Assembly (NCBI GenBank): GCA_963775185.1
Contig: CAVZIE010000037.1
Coordinates: 372,001-436,000 of the forward strand
DNA from: JAPSGB01 sp963775185
GTDB taxonomy: Bacteria > Myxococcota_A > Polyangia > Polyangiales > Polyangiaceae
Direction: 5' to 3'
Length of the DNA: 64,000 nucleotides
Part shown: piece after piece, positions 52,201 to 59,836 of the stretch
Position numbering within the stretch: the stretch's first letter is position 1
How the letters are laid out: each line of letters begins with the position of its first letter
Notes under the pieces: model-generated
Seen by the model: only the letters and a program-made list of their open reading frames with translations
The model's database searches: none
Told to the model about the DNA's origin: nothing
Translations under genes and position numbers: made by a program

Positions 52201-53683
52201 CGTCGTACGGACGCGCGGGGTTGTGGCACAGCGTGAGCGCGGGGATGGGATCCAGCGGATCGTCCACGAGCCACGCGCCGTAGCTCAGCATGACCTTCTC
52301 GGGCTTGAAGAACTGGGTGTGGCAAGCAGCGCGATCGCCGTCACCCGTGCGACGGCACTCGACCTCGCGAGCGTACGCGAGGGCGCCCGACATCAGCTGG
52401 TTCCACGAGTAGATCAAGTCCTCGGCCGCGCCACGGTGATCCGGGTCGGTCTTGTTGCCCTGGTCGTCGACCGGATCCTGCAGGTCCGCCGGCATCTCCT
52501 GGTTGACCCAGTAGCCGGTCGGCTTGATCACGCGGTCGCGGTACGGGATCGTGCATTTCCCGACGAACACGTCGCACTGCGAGCCCTTGGCGCCGGCGTA
52601 GCCGGTGGCCGAGTTGGCGCAGGCGTCGGCCGTGCCGTCGTTGTCGCCGTCGGCGTTCGACGAGCAGGTGGTGCCCTGCTGGTGGCTCGCGACCCAGTTG
52701 TTATGGATGTGCGCGAAGCGGTGATAGAGCTTGTCGACATAGCCGTAGGCCGGATCCCAGCCCTGCTGGCCGGGCGTCACGATGCCCGCCTCGAAGCTGT
52801 CGCCGATGCCGCCGGGGTTGCCGACGACGTCGAGGGTCGACTGGGTGTTCTCGAGCGGCTCGAAGTCGGCGTTCGGGTCGATCTTCCAGTACGAGCTGCG
52901 GATCGTCGCCTCCTGGGCGTTGCAGTCGTAGGTGGCCGAACCGGTGAACAGACCGACGATGACGCAGGTCGGGACCTGGCCACCGAAGTCGCTGAAGGGC
53001 GACGCCGTGGTCTCGGGCTCGACGTAGAACTTGTTCGTGATGTCGAAGTAGCCGTTCTTGATCTCGAAGTGCGGCGCGTCGTCGCTGGACGGGTCGTTCA
53101 CGTAGTACGAGACCGGCGTGATGCCGATGTGCCCGAAGATGTTCCCGTAGAACATGTCGAACCACATCGGGTTGTCGACCAGGTTCTCCGACCAGTCGAC
53201 GCGCATGTACTCGCGCTGGTACCAGGGGCGATCCGAGCTGTTCTCGGTGACGACGTTCAGGTCCTCACCCGTCTGCGGGTTGTAGGCACGCTTGATGTCG
53301 AAGTGGCTGACGATGCGGTAGGCCGCCACGACCACGCCGTTCGTCTTCTGCGGCGTGCCGTAGGGGTCCGCGCCCTTGTTCAGCTCGTAGGCCTTGCGGG
53401 CGATCAGCTTGTCCTCGGTGATCTCCCACTTGATGCGGTCGATCCCGCTCCAGCTGCCGGTGCCCACCAGCGACTGGCTCACGGTTCCGCCGACGACGTA
53501 GTTGCGCCAGTAGAACTCAGGATCGTCCGATGGATCGCCGAGCTTGTCGCCGACGAAGAAGTGCTTGTTCAGCGCATCGGCCTGCACCTGGTTGATGGGC
53601 GCGCGCTCCTGGGCGCAGCCAACGATTCCAAGAGCGAGCAACGCGACCCCGAGGGCAACACGCTGCAACCAGTTCGACTTCAT
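49235..53683 (-). CDS. Very large metzincin-type metalloprotease lipoprotein
   Basis: A 1482-aa protein from ATG 53683, with AAGGGG seven bases upstream. Lipobox LGIVGC (about 21-24). The zinc site is HEIGHSLGMLH (from about residue 780), the extended HExxHxxGxxH of metzincins, followed ~90 residues later by SVMEYQ as the Met-turn. Large N- and C-terminal regions (over 700 residues before the site and about 590 after it) have no recognised domain. Amino-acid use is less GC-driven than in neighbours, with many Asn, Tyr and Gln. Probably an outer-membrane-anchored protease for predation or envelope turnover. The opposite strand is open for 1838 codons, an artefact. Confidence 0.9.
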   Translation of the reverse strand: MKSNWLQRVALGVALLALGIVGCAQERAPINQVQADALNKHFFVGDKLGDPSDDPEFYWRNYVVGGTVSQSLVGTGSWSGIDRIKWEITEDKLIARKAYELNKGADPYGTPQKTNGVVVAAYRIVSHFDIKRAYNPQTGEDLNVVTENSSDRPWYQREYMRVDWSENLVDNPMWFDMFYGNIFGHIGITPVSYYVNDPSSDDAPHFEIKNGYFDITNKFYVEPETTASPFSDFGGQVPTCVIVGLFTGSATYDCNAQEATIRSSYWKIDPNADFEPLENTQSTLDVVGNPGGIGDSFEAGIVTPGQQGWDPAYGYVDKLYHRFAHIHNNWVASHQQGTTCSSNADGDNDGTADACANSATGYAGAKGSQCDVFVGKCTIPYRDRVIKPTGYWVNQEMPADLQDPVDDQGNKTDPDHRGAAEDLIYSWNQLMSGALAYAREVECRRTGDGDRAACHTQFFKPEKVMLSYGAWLVDDPLDPIPALTLCHNPARPYDDKGTCGEPGQTARAGDLRKNFIFYWPYDSRAPWGGIADWNADPLTGQIIGGAAEIMGRSATYAAGQQRDILQVAQGDLTIDDITNGTPAANYAHYMNNGYLPKTFTKAQLDQRVNQVDTAHLAQTIPVKPLQGATVAAKYSQFVQMQKNSAADPLTQSTALADFNARVKPLLGTHIETDMLDSHWMVGALGASPSTPLSDSVLNIASPLRALDPGALHAWRDLVQEKLRLRGVCFMEDEAPGVGSYSLPGLAKWFEIKYPDMSAQERGEKMYHDLWIESFKGIAIHEIGHSLGMLHQFASSWDAINYDPQYWQLRSNETAVDKTVACSGPTTNGTTCMGPRYLDPETADEQGQEADPPGATLLTTNSRPDIDYFGSTSVMEYQIERFGETIGLGSYDRHVMNALYGRVLETMDDSVFQPADQQAFAPRIETQLTEQDRVVRNIPALGGTSAWPTHYTEVARMMKIFDPDRDCRAATDAEKQVGEWRIVHGKVCSPAPRDHAAWQDFISTPIPSDNSPAPYWQVRSDAKTAPSDVRWWYRYGTSHNAYFHTNDSDAGADPYEVVRNTVRMFDLTYPYYYFRRQNREYNVVNNFGSSLPSRVADRYFERMRAYHWLVANSTAFYQTFGDSVYQTIANDDNWHRPYLVSENDMFGLLARSVLMPEPGSYTQILGEPGQKGAYYDTGVSTGNFAPAFTLQAVDGRFVGEDYNSDPNAGGSWDYLHWMNHAGFSTEKSYAIEALTDGRPNLFTISRENFLDGRGVKINFRNDLPNAVDRMVGGILSEDWETVGMDVAPGGSATPTPEMIDLMADSPTRPAGSMVVFPNVGYHQQLWGLVFASVFSRENSDMTLVNKMRIWLDGSVEQINIPDAEQARFTDPVNGYTYIARMYGNQVINGKTVDKGIASRMLVRANAIEMAAYQVQKDANGKAVLDQYGRPTLVLDADGMPQVNTTTDANTRVQELTNYVGLLDTTREIGHMLGYGPLGASSGD

Positions 53684-53953
53684 CACATAACCCCTTGTTC
53701 GGTAGGGAGCACCAGGTTGCCGGGAAACACGCCGAGCGGACCCGACACCAGGCTGGGCCTGCCCAAAAGCAACAAGCAGGCCAAGACCTTTTCAGCGGTA
53801 AACCCGGCATTTGTTCGCCGGATCGTCCGCCCCGGCAGCGACTCGCGCGTTAGTCCCCTAACGGCAGGAGCCGAAACCGAGGCGGCGGACTTACACCCGG
53901 CCGGCCCGGAAACAAAGGGTGAAAAGACGGGCGAAGGAGTACAGTGGCCGCGC
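53684..53953. promoter_or_regulatory. Divergent promoter region, metzincin and Pro/Tyr protein
   Basis: A 270-bp gap between divergent genes, less GC-rich than its surroundings. It contains CGTTAG-TCCC-CTAACG, a perfect 6-bp inverted repeat at 53848-53863, and several A/T-rich tracts (for example 53800-53815). Both genes must start here; no convincing -35/-10 pair could be assigned. The inverted repeat is a candidate operator. Confidence 0.4.
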
Positions 53954-54694
53954 ATGCGGCGGCTGGGCCTGTGGATAATCGGCTTGGGTATCGGGGTTGT
54001 CTGGCCGGCGCGGGCCATGGCCCAGACCGACCCGGGTGCTGGCAGCCCGCCGCCGGCCGCCACCCCGCCCAGCCAGCCGCCACCACCGCCGGGCGCGGCG
54101 GGCCAGCCTCCCGCGCCGCCGGCCGCGCCGGGCCAACCCCCCTCTCCCTATCCTTATGGGTACCCACAGCAGGGCTACCCGCCGTACGGGTATCCGCCGG
54201 GGTACGCGCCCTATCCTTATCCATACCCGTACGCCCAGCCGCGACCGCCGGCGACCAAGCCGTACGTGGATGGGCAGCCCGTGCCGCAGGGCTACCACTT
54301 GGAGGAGCACTCCAAGCGGGGTCTGGTCATCGCCGGGACGATCGTCTTCGCGATCCCGTACACGATCGGCCTGTCGGTCGTGGGGGGCGAGGGCTTCCCG
54401 AACGCCACCGGCTTCCTGGTGCTGCCCGCCGCTGGGCCGTGGATCACGCTCGCGGCGCGCCACAACACCTGCCCCAACGACACCACCAACTCCGGCTACT
54501 ACTACAACTGCAGCGACGACGACTCGGCGCGGTCGCTGCTCATCTTCGACGGCCTCGCGCAGACCACCGGCGCGGTGCTGCTGATCGCGGGCATCGCCTC
54601 GACGACCAAGCAGCTCGTGCGCGACGACGCGCTGCTCGTCGTGCCGACGCGCGTCGGCTCCGGCTACGGGTTGACGGCCGCCGGGCTGTTCTGA
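53954..54694 (+). CDS. Pro/Tyr-rich exported membrane protein
   Basis: A 246-aa protein from ATG 53954 with a signal peptide ending about AMAQTD. Residues 30-100 are low-complexity, Pro/Gln/Tyr-rich (repeats like GYPPYGYPP). Two hydrophobic segments follow (RGLVIAGTIVFAIPYTIGLS and a second near 200). It resembles other small exported proteins of Polyangia with extensin-like N-terminal parts. Function unknown. It converges with the fatty acid hydroxylase gene (31-bp overlap). Confidence 0.72.
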   Translation: MRRLGLWIIGLGIGVVWPARAMAQTDPGAGSPPPAATPPSQPPPPPGAAGQPPAPPAAPGQPPSPYPYGYPQQGYPPYGYPPGYAPYPYPYPYAQPRPPATKPYVDGQPVPQGYHLEEHSKRGLVIAGTIVFAIPYTIGLSVVGGEGFPNATGFLVLPAAGPWITLAARHNTCPNDTTNSGYYYNCSDDDSARSLLIFDGLAQTTGAVLLIAGIASTTKQLVRDDALLVVPTRVGSGYGLTAAGLF

Positions 54695-55278
54695 CGCGGT
54701 CGCGCCAGCACGTACTCGTCGCGGTACTCCGGCTTGACGTCGCCCGTCTCCGGGTCGCAGAGCCAGAGCGGCGCGTGGCGCACCGGAACCTTGATCACGC
54801 CCGGGCGCCGGTAGGTGCCGAACGCCAGATCCCACAGCGGGCTCGTCACGCCGTGGTTCGTCTTGGGGCTGCCGAAGTGGTGGTAGAGGTGGTGGCGTCG
54901 CGTCCAGCGTGTGTACGGGCCGATCGGCGCGTGGGTGTGCGTGCGCCGGTGCTCGATCTCGTAGCCCGCGTACATCGCGCCGAAGCCGAGGGCGAACGAC
55001 AGCCCGTGGCGCGGGCCGACCACCAGCGACGCCAGCGTGCCCACGCCGGACAGCGCGACGGCGCCGGCGAGCAGCTTGTGACGCGTCGGCGTGAAGTAGC
55101 GCGTGTCGGTGTGGTGCGCCTGGTGCTCCGAGCCGAAGTCGCCGTCGAGCAGGCTGCGTCGCGCCCCTTCCCGGCGCGGCGCGCGCGGTGCGTGCCCCGC
55201 GAAGCGGTGTAGCGCGTACTCCGCGAAGCTCCAGGTGAACGCACCCAGGGAAAAAGCGACGGGCGAAACAGGTAGCAT
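54664..55278 (-). CDS. Fatty acid hydroxylase/sterol desaturase family protein
   Basis: A 204-aa membrane di-iron enzyme. ATG 55278 overlaps the regulator stop by one base (TGATG). Histidine clusters for iron are EYALHRFAGH, HQAHHTDTRYF and HTHAPIGPYTRW-TRRHHLYHH. Two to three membrane helices. The family hydroxylates fatty acids, sphingoid bases or sterols. It forms an operon with the upstream TetR gene, suggesting lipid-responsive control of membrane hydroxylation. Confidence 0.88.
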   Translation of the reverse strand: MLPVSPVAFSLGAFTWSFAEYALHRFAGHAPRAPRREGARRSLLDGDFGSEHQAHHTDTRYFTPTRHKLLAGAVALSGVGTLASLVVGPRHGLSFALGFGAMYAGYEIEHRRTHTHAPIGPYTRWTRRHHLYHHFGSPKTNHGVTSPLWDLAFGTYRRPGVIKVPVRHAPLWLCDPETGDVKPEYRDEYVLARPRQNSPAAVNP

Positions 55279-55988
55279 CAGTTGTCTCCTTGTACGGAAG
55301 CGACGGCGCGATGGGCGCGCTCGAGCGTGGCGATCCCGGCGCCCCAGCCCGACAGCAGCGCCGTCACGGCGGTGTCGCCCAGGCGCCTGGTGTCGAAGCG
55401 CGCCGCATCGAAGCGCGCGAGCTTGTCGATCTGGCAGAGCCCCTGCAGGCTCGACCACAGCACCAGCGTGCGGTCGGACGCGTCGCCGGCAGCGAGCGCG
55501 CCGGCCTTCGCGGCACGAGCGAACAGCACCCCGACGTCGGACAGGAACGCGGCGAACGCGCTGGCGACGCGCCGCGCGTCCTCGTCCGCAACGAGCGGGC
55601 GCGGGTCGCCGAGCAGGAGCCCGACCAGGCGGAACTCCTCCGGCGCCTGCCGGGGCAGGTCGAGGTAGAAGCGCGACGCGGCCAGCAGCCGAGCCAGCGC
55701 CGCGGCCTGATCGTCCAGGTCGCCGGGGAGAGGGCCTGCTTGCACGGCGCGGAACCGCGCGTGGAGCTTGGCGACGGTGCGCTGCTGCAGCGCCGCGACG
55801 ATGGCGTCCTTGGACGGGAAGTAACGGTACAGCGCGCCGGGCACGTAGCCGAGCTCGTCGGCGAGCCGGTGGATCGTCAGGCCCTCGAGCCCGCCGTCGG
55901 CCAGCAGCCGCATGGCCGCGTCGAGGATGTGGCCAAGCCGCGCCTCGCGCCGCTTGCCTCGCCGGTCCGTCCCGGACGCCTGAATCAT
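55278..55988 (-). CDS. TetR-family transcriptional regulator
   Basis: A 236-aa TetR protein. ATG 55988 chosen; a GTG two codons upstream (55994) is the alternative. HTH at about 15-65: LGHILDAAMRLLADGGLEGL then LADELGYVPGALYRYFPSKDAI. Its start codon lies within a symmetric repeat cluster (55981-56013), so it almost certainly represses itself and the co-transcribed hydroxylase. The ligand is probably a lipid or fatty-acyl compound (inference from the partner gene). Confidence 0.92.
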   Translation of the reverse strand: MIQASGTDRRGKRREARLGHILDAAMRLLADGGLEGLTIHRLADELGYVPGALYRYFPSKDAIVAALQQRTVAKLHARFRAVQAGPLPGDLDDQAAALARLLAASRFYLDLPRQAPEEFRLVGLLLGDPRPLVADEDARRVASAFAAFLSDVGVLFARAAKAGALAAGDASDRTLVLWSSLQGLCQIDKLARFDAARFDTRRLGDTAVTALLSGWGAGIATLERAHRAVASVQGDN

Positions 55989-56013
55989 GTTCACATATGT
56001 GAATCATGTTCAC
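55981..56013 (-). promoter_or_regulatory. TetR operator: palindrome flanked by direct repeats
   Basis: TTCACATATGTGAA (55990-56003) is a perfect 14-bp palindrome. On both sides lies TGAATCATGTTCAC (starting 55981 and 56000), a direct repeat with 19-bp period that shares its ends with the palindrome. The cluster overlaps the tetR start codon, so a bound TetR would block translation initiation or early transcription. AT content is far above the surroundings. Confidence 0.8.
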
Positions 56014-56020
56014 GAAACTG

Positions 56021-56617
56021 TCAAGGGACGTCGTGGGCCAGATCCTTCTCCATGCGGGTCACCATGTCCGCGATGCCGTAGCGGTCCGAGTAGCCCACGA
56101 CGCGATAGCCGGCGGCGGCGTAGTAGGGACGATTGTCCGGCTGCTGCGAGCGGACGGTGATCTCGACGCGCTCGAGGCCCAGGTCGCTGGCGAGCCGCTC
56201 GAGCCACGCCACCAGCGCGCGTCCGACGCCGCGCCGGCGCGCGCGGGGGAGCACGGCCATGCGGGAGAACGCCAGGGCTCCGCCAGGCGATCGGTCGATC
56301 CGCGTGCCGGCGGCGGCGACGCGCAGGGCACCCTCGACGTCGAACGCCGGCGGCGCCGCCCAGCGCAGCGCGAAGCGCGCGCTCGCGACCGGCCCCGACG
56401 CGTCGAAGGCCAGCACGGCGCCGCCCGCGCGGATCGCGGCTTCGACGTCCGCCAGTGTCTCCGCGAGCGCGCTCGACGGAAGCGCGAGCTCGCGGTACCC
56501 GGCGAAGCCCTCGAGCATCAGCTCGTGCACGAGCCGGTGCTCGCCGGGCCCGGCCAGGCGGACGACCAGCTCGTGGGCGACGGGGCGCGCGGGGCGCGCG
56601 GGGCGCGCGGAAGCCAT
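56021..56617 (-). CDS. GNAT-family acetyltransferase
   Basis: A 198-aa N-acetyltransferase. The start is ATG 56617 (MASARPARPARP, encoded by a small GGGGCGCGCG tandem repeat). The acetyl-CoA motif is RMAVLPRARRRGVGRALVAWLE (about 135-155), followed by PYYAAAGYRVVGYSDRYG. The N-terminal part (RLAGPGEHRLVHELMLEGFAGYREL) is typical of two-lobed GNATs. Substrate unknown. It lies upstream of the tetR operator on the same strand, so read-through into tetR is possible. Confidence 0.85.
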   Translation of the reverse strand: MASARPARPARPVAHELVVRLAGPGEHRLVHELMLEGFAGYRELALPSSALAETLADVEAAIRAGGAVLAFDASGPVASARFALRWAAPPAFDVEGALRVAAAGTRIDRSPGGALAFSRMAVLPRARRRGVGRALVAWLERLASDLGLERVEITVRSQQPDNRPYYAAAGYRVVGYSDRYGIADMVTRMEKDLAHDVP

Positions 56618-56762
56618 CTCGCGAGGATAGCGCGAGCGCCGCCCCGAGCCCCCAAGTCCTCGTGGGGACGCGACTATCCCGCGGGACGCCGAACGCGCCG
56701 AACGCCGCGGAGCGCTAGACGCGACCGGGAGGAAGTGCGACCCTTCGGTCGGGGCCATCCTT

Positions 56763-58337
56763 GTGACGTCCGAGGCAAGCCAACTGAGCCCGGGGGCGAC
56801 CATCGCCTCTCGCTACCGGGTGGATGAGCTTCTCACCCCGGACCCGACTCGTCCGACCTACCTTGGCACGGACGAGCAGGGCGACGGTCGGCGAGTGGTG
56901 CTGTTCGAGCTGGACGCCCACGACGCGAACGGGCTCGGACCGGTCGTCGGTCTCGAGCACGCGCACCTGGCGACCTTGCTCGAGCTCGTCCCGACCGGCG
57001 AGCGCGTCGTGTTGGTCGCCCAGCACGTGGCAGGGCAGACGCTCGAGGAGCTTCTCGCCGAGATTGGACACAAGACGCCGCTCGACGCGGTCCGATCCGC
57101 GCTGCGCGTCGCCGACGCGTTGTCGCACATCCACGACGCCGGAGGCGTCCACGGCTGCGTACGCGCGGCGGCGGTGGTGATCCAGCCGGAAGGCCGTCCC
57201 GCACCGGTGCTCGGGTTCTCGACGCCGCAACCCGCACCATCGCCTTTCCGCTGTCCCGAGCGTGGCGCGACCGATCCTCCCTCTGTCGCCGACGACGCCT
57301 GGGCGATCGGCGCGATGTTCTTCGAGATGCTCACGGGCACGGCGCCTCCCGCCGAGGGCGTGACGTCGGAGGACGAGCTGGAGCAACTCGGCATCCTCGA
57401 CCCGGTGCTCCGCGCGGTCGTGCTCCACTCCCTCCAAGCCGACCGCGAGAAGCGCAGTCCGGATCTACGTGCCATCAAGCGCGAGCTGGCGCGCTGGTTC
57501 GTCGACCACGCCGGCGACGAGACCGGCTCCCACGGCGCGCACAGCGGCAGTCTGCCTCCGCCGCTTCCGCCCGGCGGCCCGTCGAGCGCGCCGCCCCCCG
57601 GACACGTGCCGGCGGTCGCGTCGTCCATGCCGCCGGCGCGTTCATCATCGACGCGTCGGCTGATCCCGCTGTTCGCCGTGGGCGCGATCGTGTTCGGCCT
57701 GGGCGCGGCGTGGGCCGTAAGCGCGGTGCGTAGCCGCCCGAAGGTCGTGGAGGTCCCAGTCCAGCCGTCAGCGAGCGCGGCTAGTCCGGCCAGCTCGAAG
57801 TCGGAGATCGATCTGTCGGAGGTGTCCGTCAACGGCCAGAAAGAGACGCTGACCGACGACAAGACCGCCAGCTGCGTGGCCGGCTACCTGCCGAAGAACG
57901 CATTCAAGGACACGCCGGACTTCAGCTGGCTGTGCGCGGACACGGACCCGCGCGACGGCGCGGGAAAGCTGCGCGTGGCTCTGGTCAAGAGCTCGCCGGG
58001 CGGCGGCGTGTCGGACGCGATGAAGCTCTACAGCCGCCTGGGTTGGTACGACATGGCGGCGTTCGCGGTGCTGCGCAGCGGCTGCTGCACCGACGCCAAG
58101 TCGCTGTCCTTGCCGGACCCGGCGAAGGATTGCGAGCGCGTGGACCAGGCGTTGGACAAGCTCGGGCACTCGATCGCGGCCAGCCGCGGCCACGAGGAGG
58201 AGCTCGCCGCCTTCGCGCGCGCGACCGACTGCGAAGCGAAAGCGAACCGCGCGTCGCTGTACCGTCAGAAGTCCGCTCCGACGAGCGCCGAGCAAGCGGC
58301 GTTCGAGGAGTTCGTGAAGCAACTCCAGACGCCGTGA
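56763..58337 (+). CDS. Transmembrane pseudokinase
   Basis: A 524-aa protein from GTG 56763. The first ~250 residues keep the Ser/Thr kinase fold but none of the catalytic residues: the VAIK lysine position reads VVLFEL, HRD is HGC (130-132), DFG is GFS (151-153). After a Pro-rich segment there is one membrane helix (about 300-322, LFAVGAIVFGLGAAWAVSAV) and a ~200-residue outer domain with a few Cys (VLRSGCCTDAKSL). It is therefore a likely scaffold or sensor rather than an enzyme. The next gene encodes a small membrane protein. Confidence 0.88.
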   Translation: MTSEASQLSPGATIASRYRVDELLTPDPTRPTYLGTDEQGDGRRVVLFELDAHDANGLGPVVGLEHAHLATLLELVPTGERVVLVAQHVAGQTLEELLAEIGHKTPLDAVRSALRVADALSHIHDAGGVHGCVRAAAVVIQPEGRPAPVLGFSTPQPAPSPFRCPERGATDPPSVADDAWAIGAMFFEMLTGTAPPAEGVTSEDELEQLGILDPVLRAVVLHSLQADREKRSPDLRAIKRELARWFVDHAGDETGSHGAHSGSLPPPLPPGGPSSAPPPGHVPAVASSMPPARSSSTRRLIPLFAVGAIVFGLGAAWAVSAVRSRPKVVEVPVQPSASAASPASSKSEIDLSEVSVNGQKETLTDDKTASCVAGYLPKNAFKDTPDFSWLCADTDPRDGAGKLRVALVKSSPGGGVSDAMKLYSRLGWYDMAAFAVLRSGCCTDAKSLSLPDPAKDCERVDQALDKLGHSIAASRGHEEELAAFARATDCEAKANRASLYRQKSAPTSAEQAAFEEFVKQLQTP

Positions 58338-58347
58338 CCGGCGCGCC

Positions 58348-58623
58348 GTGTCCGCGATCGTCGCGTTCGTCCTCGGGGCCGCGCTCCAGATCACGCTGAC
58401 CGCGTGGCTGATCCGTCGCGACATGCGGCGCCTCTCCGACGCCGAGCTCGGGCGCGCGTGGAACGACGCGAGCTTCTGGGTCGCGGTCGTGATGTTCAGT
58501 CCGCTGAGCATCCCGCTGCACTTCGTCCGCACGCGCCGCTCGCTGCGCGGCTTTGCGCTCGGGCTCGGCTGGATGGCTGTCGTGATCGCCGCGGGCGCGG
58601 CGCTCGACGCGGTGCTGCCATGA
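58348..58623 (+). CDS. Small membrane protein
   Basis: A 91-aa protein from GTG 58348, 10 bp after the pseudokinase. Two or three hydrophobic segments (VAFVLGAALQITLTAWLI, FWVAVVMFSPLSIPLHFV, GFALGLGWMAVVIAAGAAL). No motif recognised. Proximity suggests an association with the pseudokinase. Confidence 0.6.
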   Translation: MSAIVAFVLGAALQITLTAWLIRRDMRRLSDAELGRAWNDASFWVAVVMFSPLSIPLHFVRTRRSLRGFALGLGWMAVVIAAGAALDAVLP

Positions 58624-58662
58624 GGGCGCGATCGGGCGCGCGAGCGTGATAGCGTCGCCGGC

Positions 58663-58971
58663 ATGAGCGACGAACCGACGTTCCGGGATTTCGCGGCGGC
58701 GATCATGGGCGGCGAGATCGACAAGTCCGTGGGCTTGCTCGAGGCCTTGCTGGGTCTGGACGCGGGCGCGGCGCGCGCGGCCGCGACGCACTTCCAGAGC
58801 CAGATGAGCAGCGGCGGCGCCGAGTTCATGATGAAGGCGATGAGCATGCGCGGGGCCGTGGAGAGCGGGGACGCCGACAAGCTGGGCGAACTACTTCGCG
58901 ATTTGTTTGCGCTCGACGACGTCGCACGCGCCGGGGCTATCGCGACGATCCGGAAGCGTTACGCCAACTAG
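58663..58971 (+). CDS. Small hypothetical helical protein
   Basis: A 102-aa soluble, helical protein from ATG 58663: FAAAIMGGEIDKSVGLLEAL, ARAAATHFQSQM, DDVARAGAIATIRKRY. No known domain; no signal peptide. It ends 25 bp before a dispersed-element copy. Confidence 0.62.
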   Translation: MSDEPTFRDFAAAIMGGEIDKSVGLLEALLGLDAGAARAAATHFQSQMSSGGAEFMMKAMSMRGAVESGDADKLGELLRDLFALDDVARAGAIATIRKRYAN

Positions 58972-58996
58972 CCGCACGCGCATGCAGCTTCTGCGT

Positions 58997-59014
58997 TTCC
59001 GCGCCGGATCGGCA
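58997..59014 (+). repeat. Dispersed 18-bp element, copy 10
   Basis: TTCCGCGCCGGATCGGCA, one mismatch to consensus, followed by TCCCCTTTCCC, in the gap before the pirin gene. Confidence 0.6.
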
Positions 59015-59054
59015 TCCCCTTTCCCGGCTGCAGGTGCGAACGCACATTCGTGCC

Positions 59055-59810
59055 ATGCACATGATCCGCAGCGTGGTTCGCGAAGCGCGGGCGCCAGAAG
59101 ACGGACGCGCGCAGCATCCCGGCATCCTCGATCCGTTCTTGCGCTTCGAGGAGATCCAGGTGCAGCAGAGCCGTCCACGGCGCACGCACGCGGGCTTCGA
59201 GATCGTAACTTACGTGCTCGCGGGCTCGCTGCGGCACCCGGCGGGCGAGCTCGGCGCCGGCGGCGTGCAGTGGGTGACGGCGGCGCGCGGCATCGAGCAC
59301 ACGGAGGTGCCGGGAACCGGCGGCGCGCTCCGGGCGTTCCGGCTGTGGCTGAACCTGCCGGCGGTCGCCAAGGACGGCGAGCCGCGCTCGTTGAACCTCG
59401 CGCCGGATCGGATCCCGACACACACCGACGCCGGCGCGCGCGTGCGGATCGTGGCCGGCCTGTTCAACGGCGTCCCGGGCGCGGTCCACGGCGCCGCCGC
59501 GGAGCCGACGTACCTCGACGTGTCGCTCGCTGCCGGCGCGCGCTTCGCCCACACGCTGTCGACCGCGCACAACGGCTTCGCGTATGTGTTCGAGGGCGCG
59601 GTCGATATCGGAGAGCACACGGTGCCCGCGCGCCACGTCGCCGTGCTCGGCCGGGGCGACCGGATCGTCGCGCACGCCACCGCCGGCGGGCCGGCGCGCT
59701 TCCTGCTGATCGCGGCCAAGCCGCTGTGCGAACCGATCGCGTGGGACGGGACGCGCGTGATGAGCACGCGCGCGGATCTCGCGCGCGCGATGGGCGCGGA
59801 AGCGATGTGA
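59055..59810 (+). CDS. Pirin-family protein
   Basis: A 251-aa bicupin of the pirin family. The start is taken at ATG 59055; GTG 59034 is possible. Typical phrases are DPFLRFEEIQVQQ, RRTHAGFEIVTYVLAGSLRHPAG, GGVQWVTAARGIEHTEVPG, RAFRLWLNLPA and the C-terminal cupin with SLAAGARFAHTLSTAHNGFAYV. Some pirins are quercetinases; most have no proven reaction. Metal ligands of the N-cupin (His/His/Glu pattern) are only partly visible. Confidence 0.85.
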   Translation: MHMIRSVVREARAPEDGRAQHPGILDPFLRFEEIQVQQSRPRRTHAGFEIVTYVLAGSLRHPAGELGAGGVQWVTAARGIEHTEVPGTGGALRAFRLWLNLPAVAKDGEPRSLNLAPDRIPTHTDAGARVRIVAGLFNGVPGAVHGAAAEPTYLDVSLAAGARFAHTLSTAHNGFAYVFEGAVDIGEHTVPARHVAVLGRGDRIVAHATAGGPARFLLIAAKPLCEPIAWDGTRVMSTRADLARAMGAEAM

Positions 59811-59836
59811 GAATCCGCTGCGCGCGTCGCGTCGGC

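Noticed and set aside
49178..53953. A 1590-codon plus-strand frame antisense to the metzincin
   Set aside because: The minus strand carries a signal peptide, zinc site and natural composition; the plus frame is Val/Arg/Asp-rich shadow sequence.
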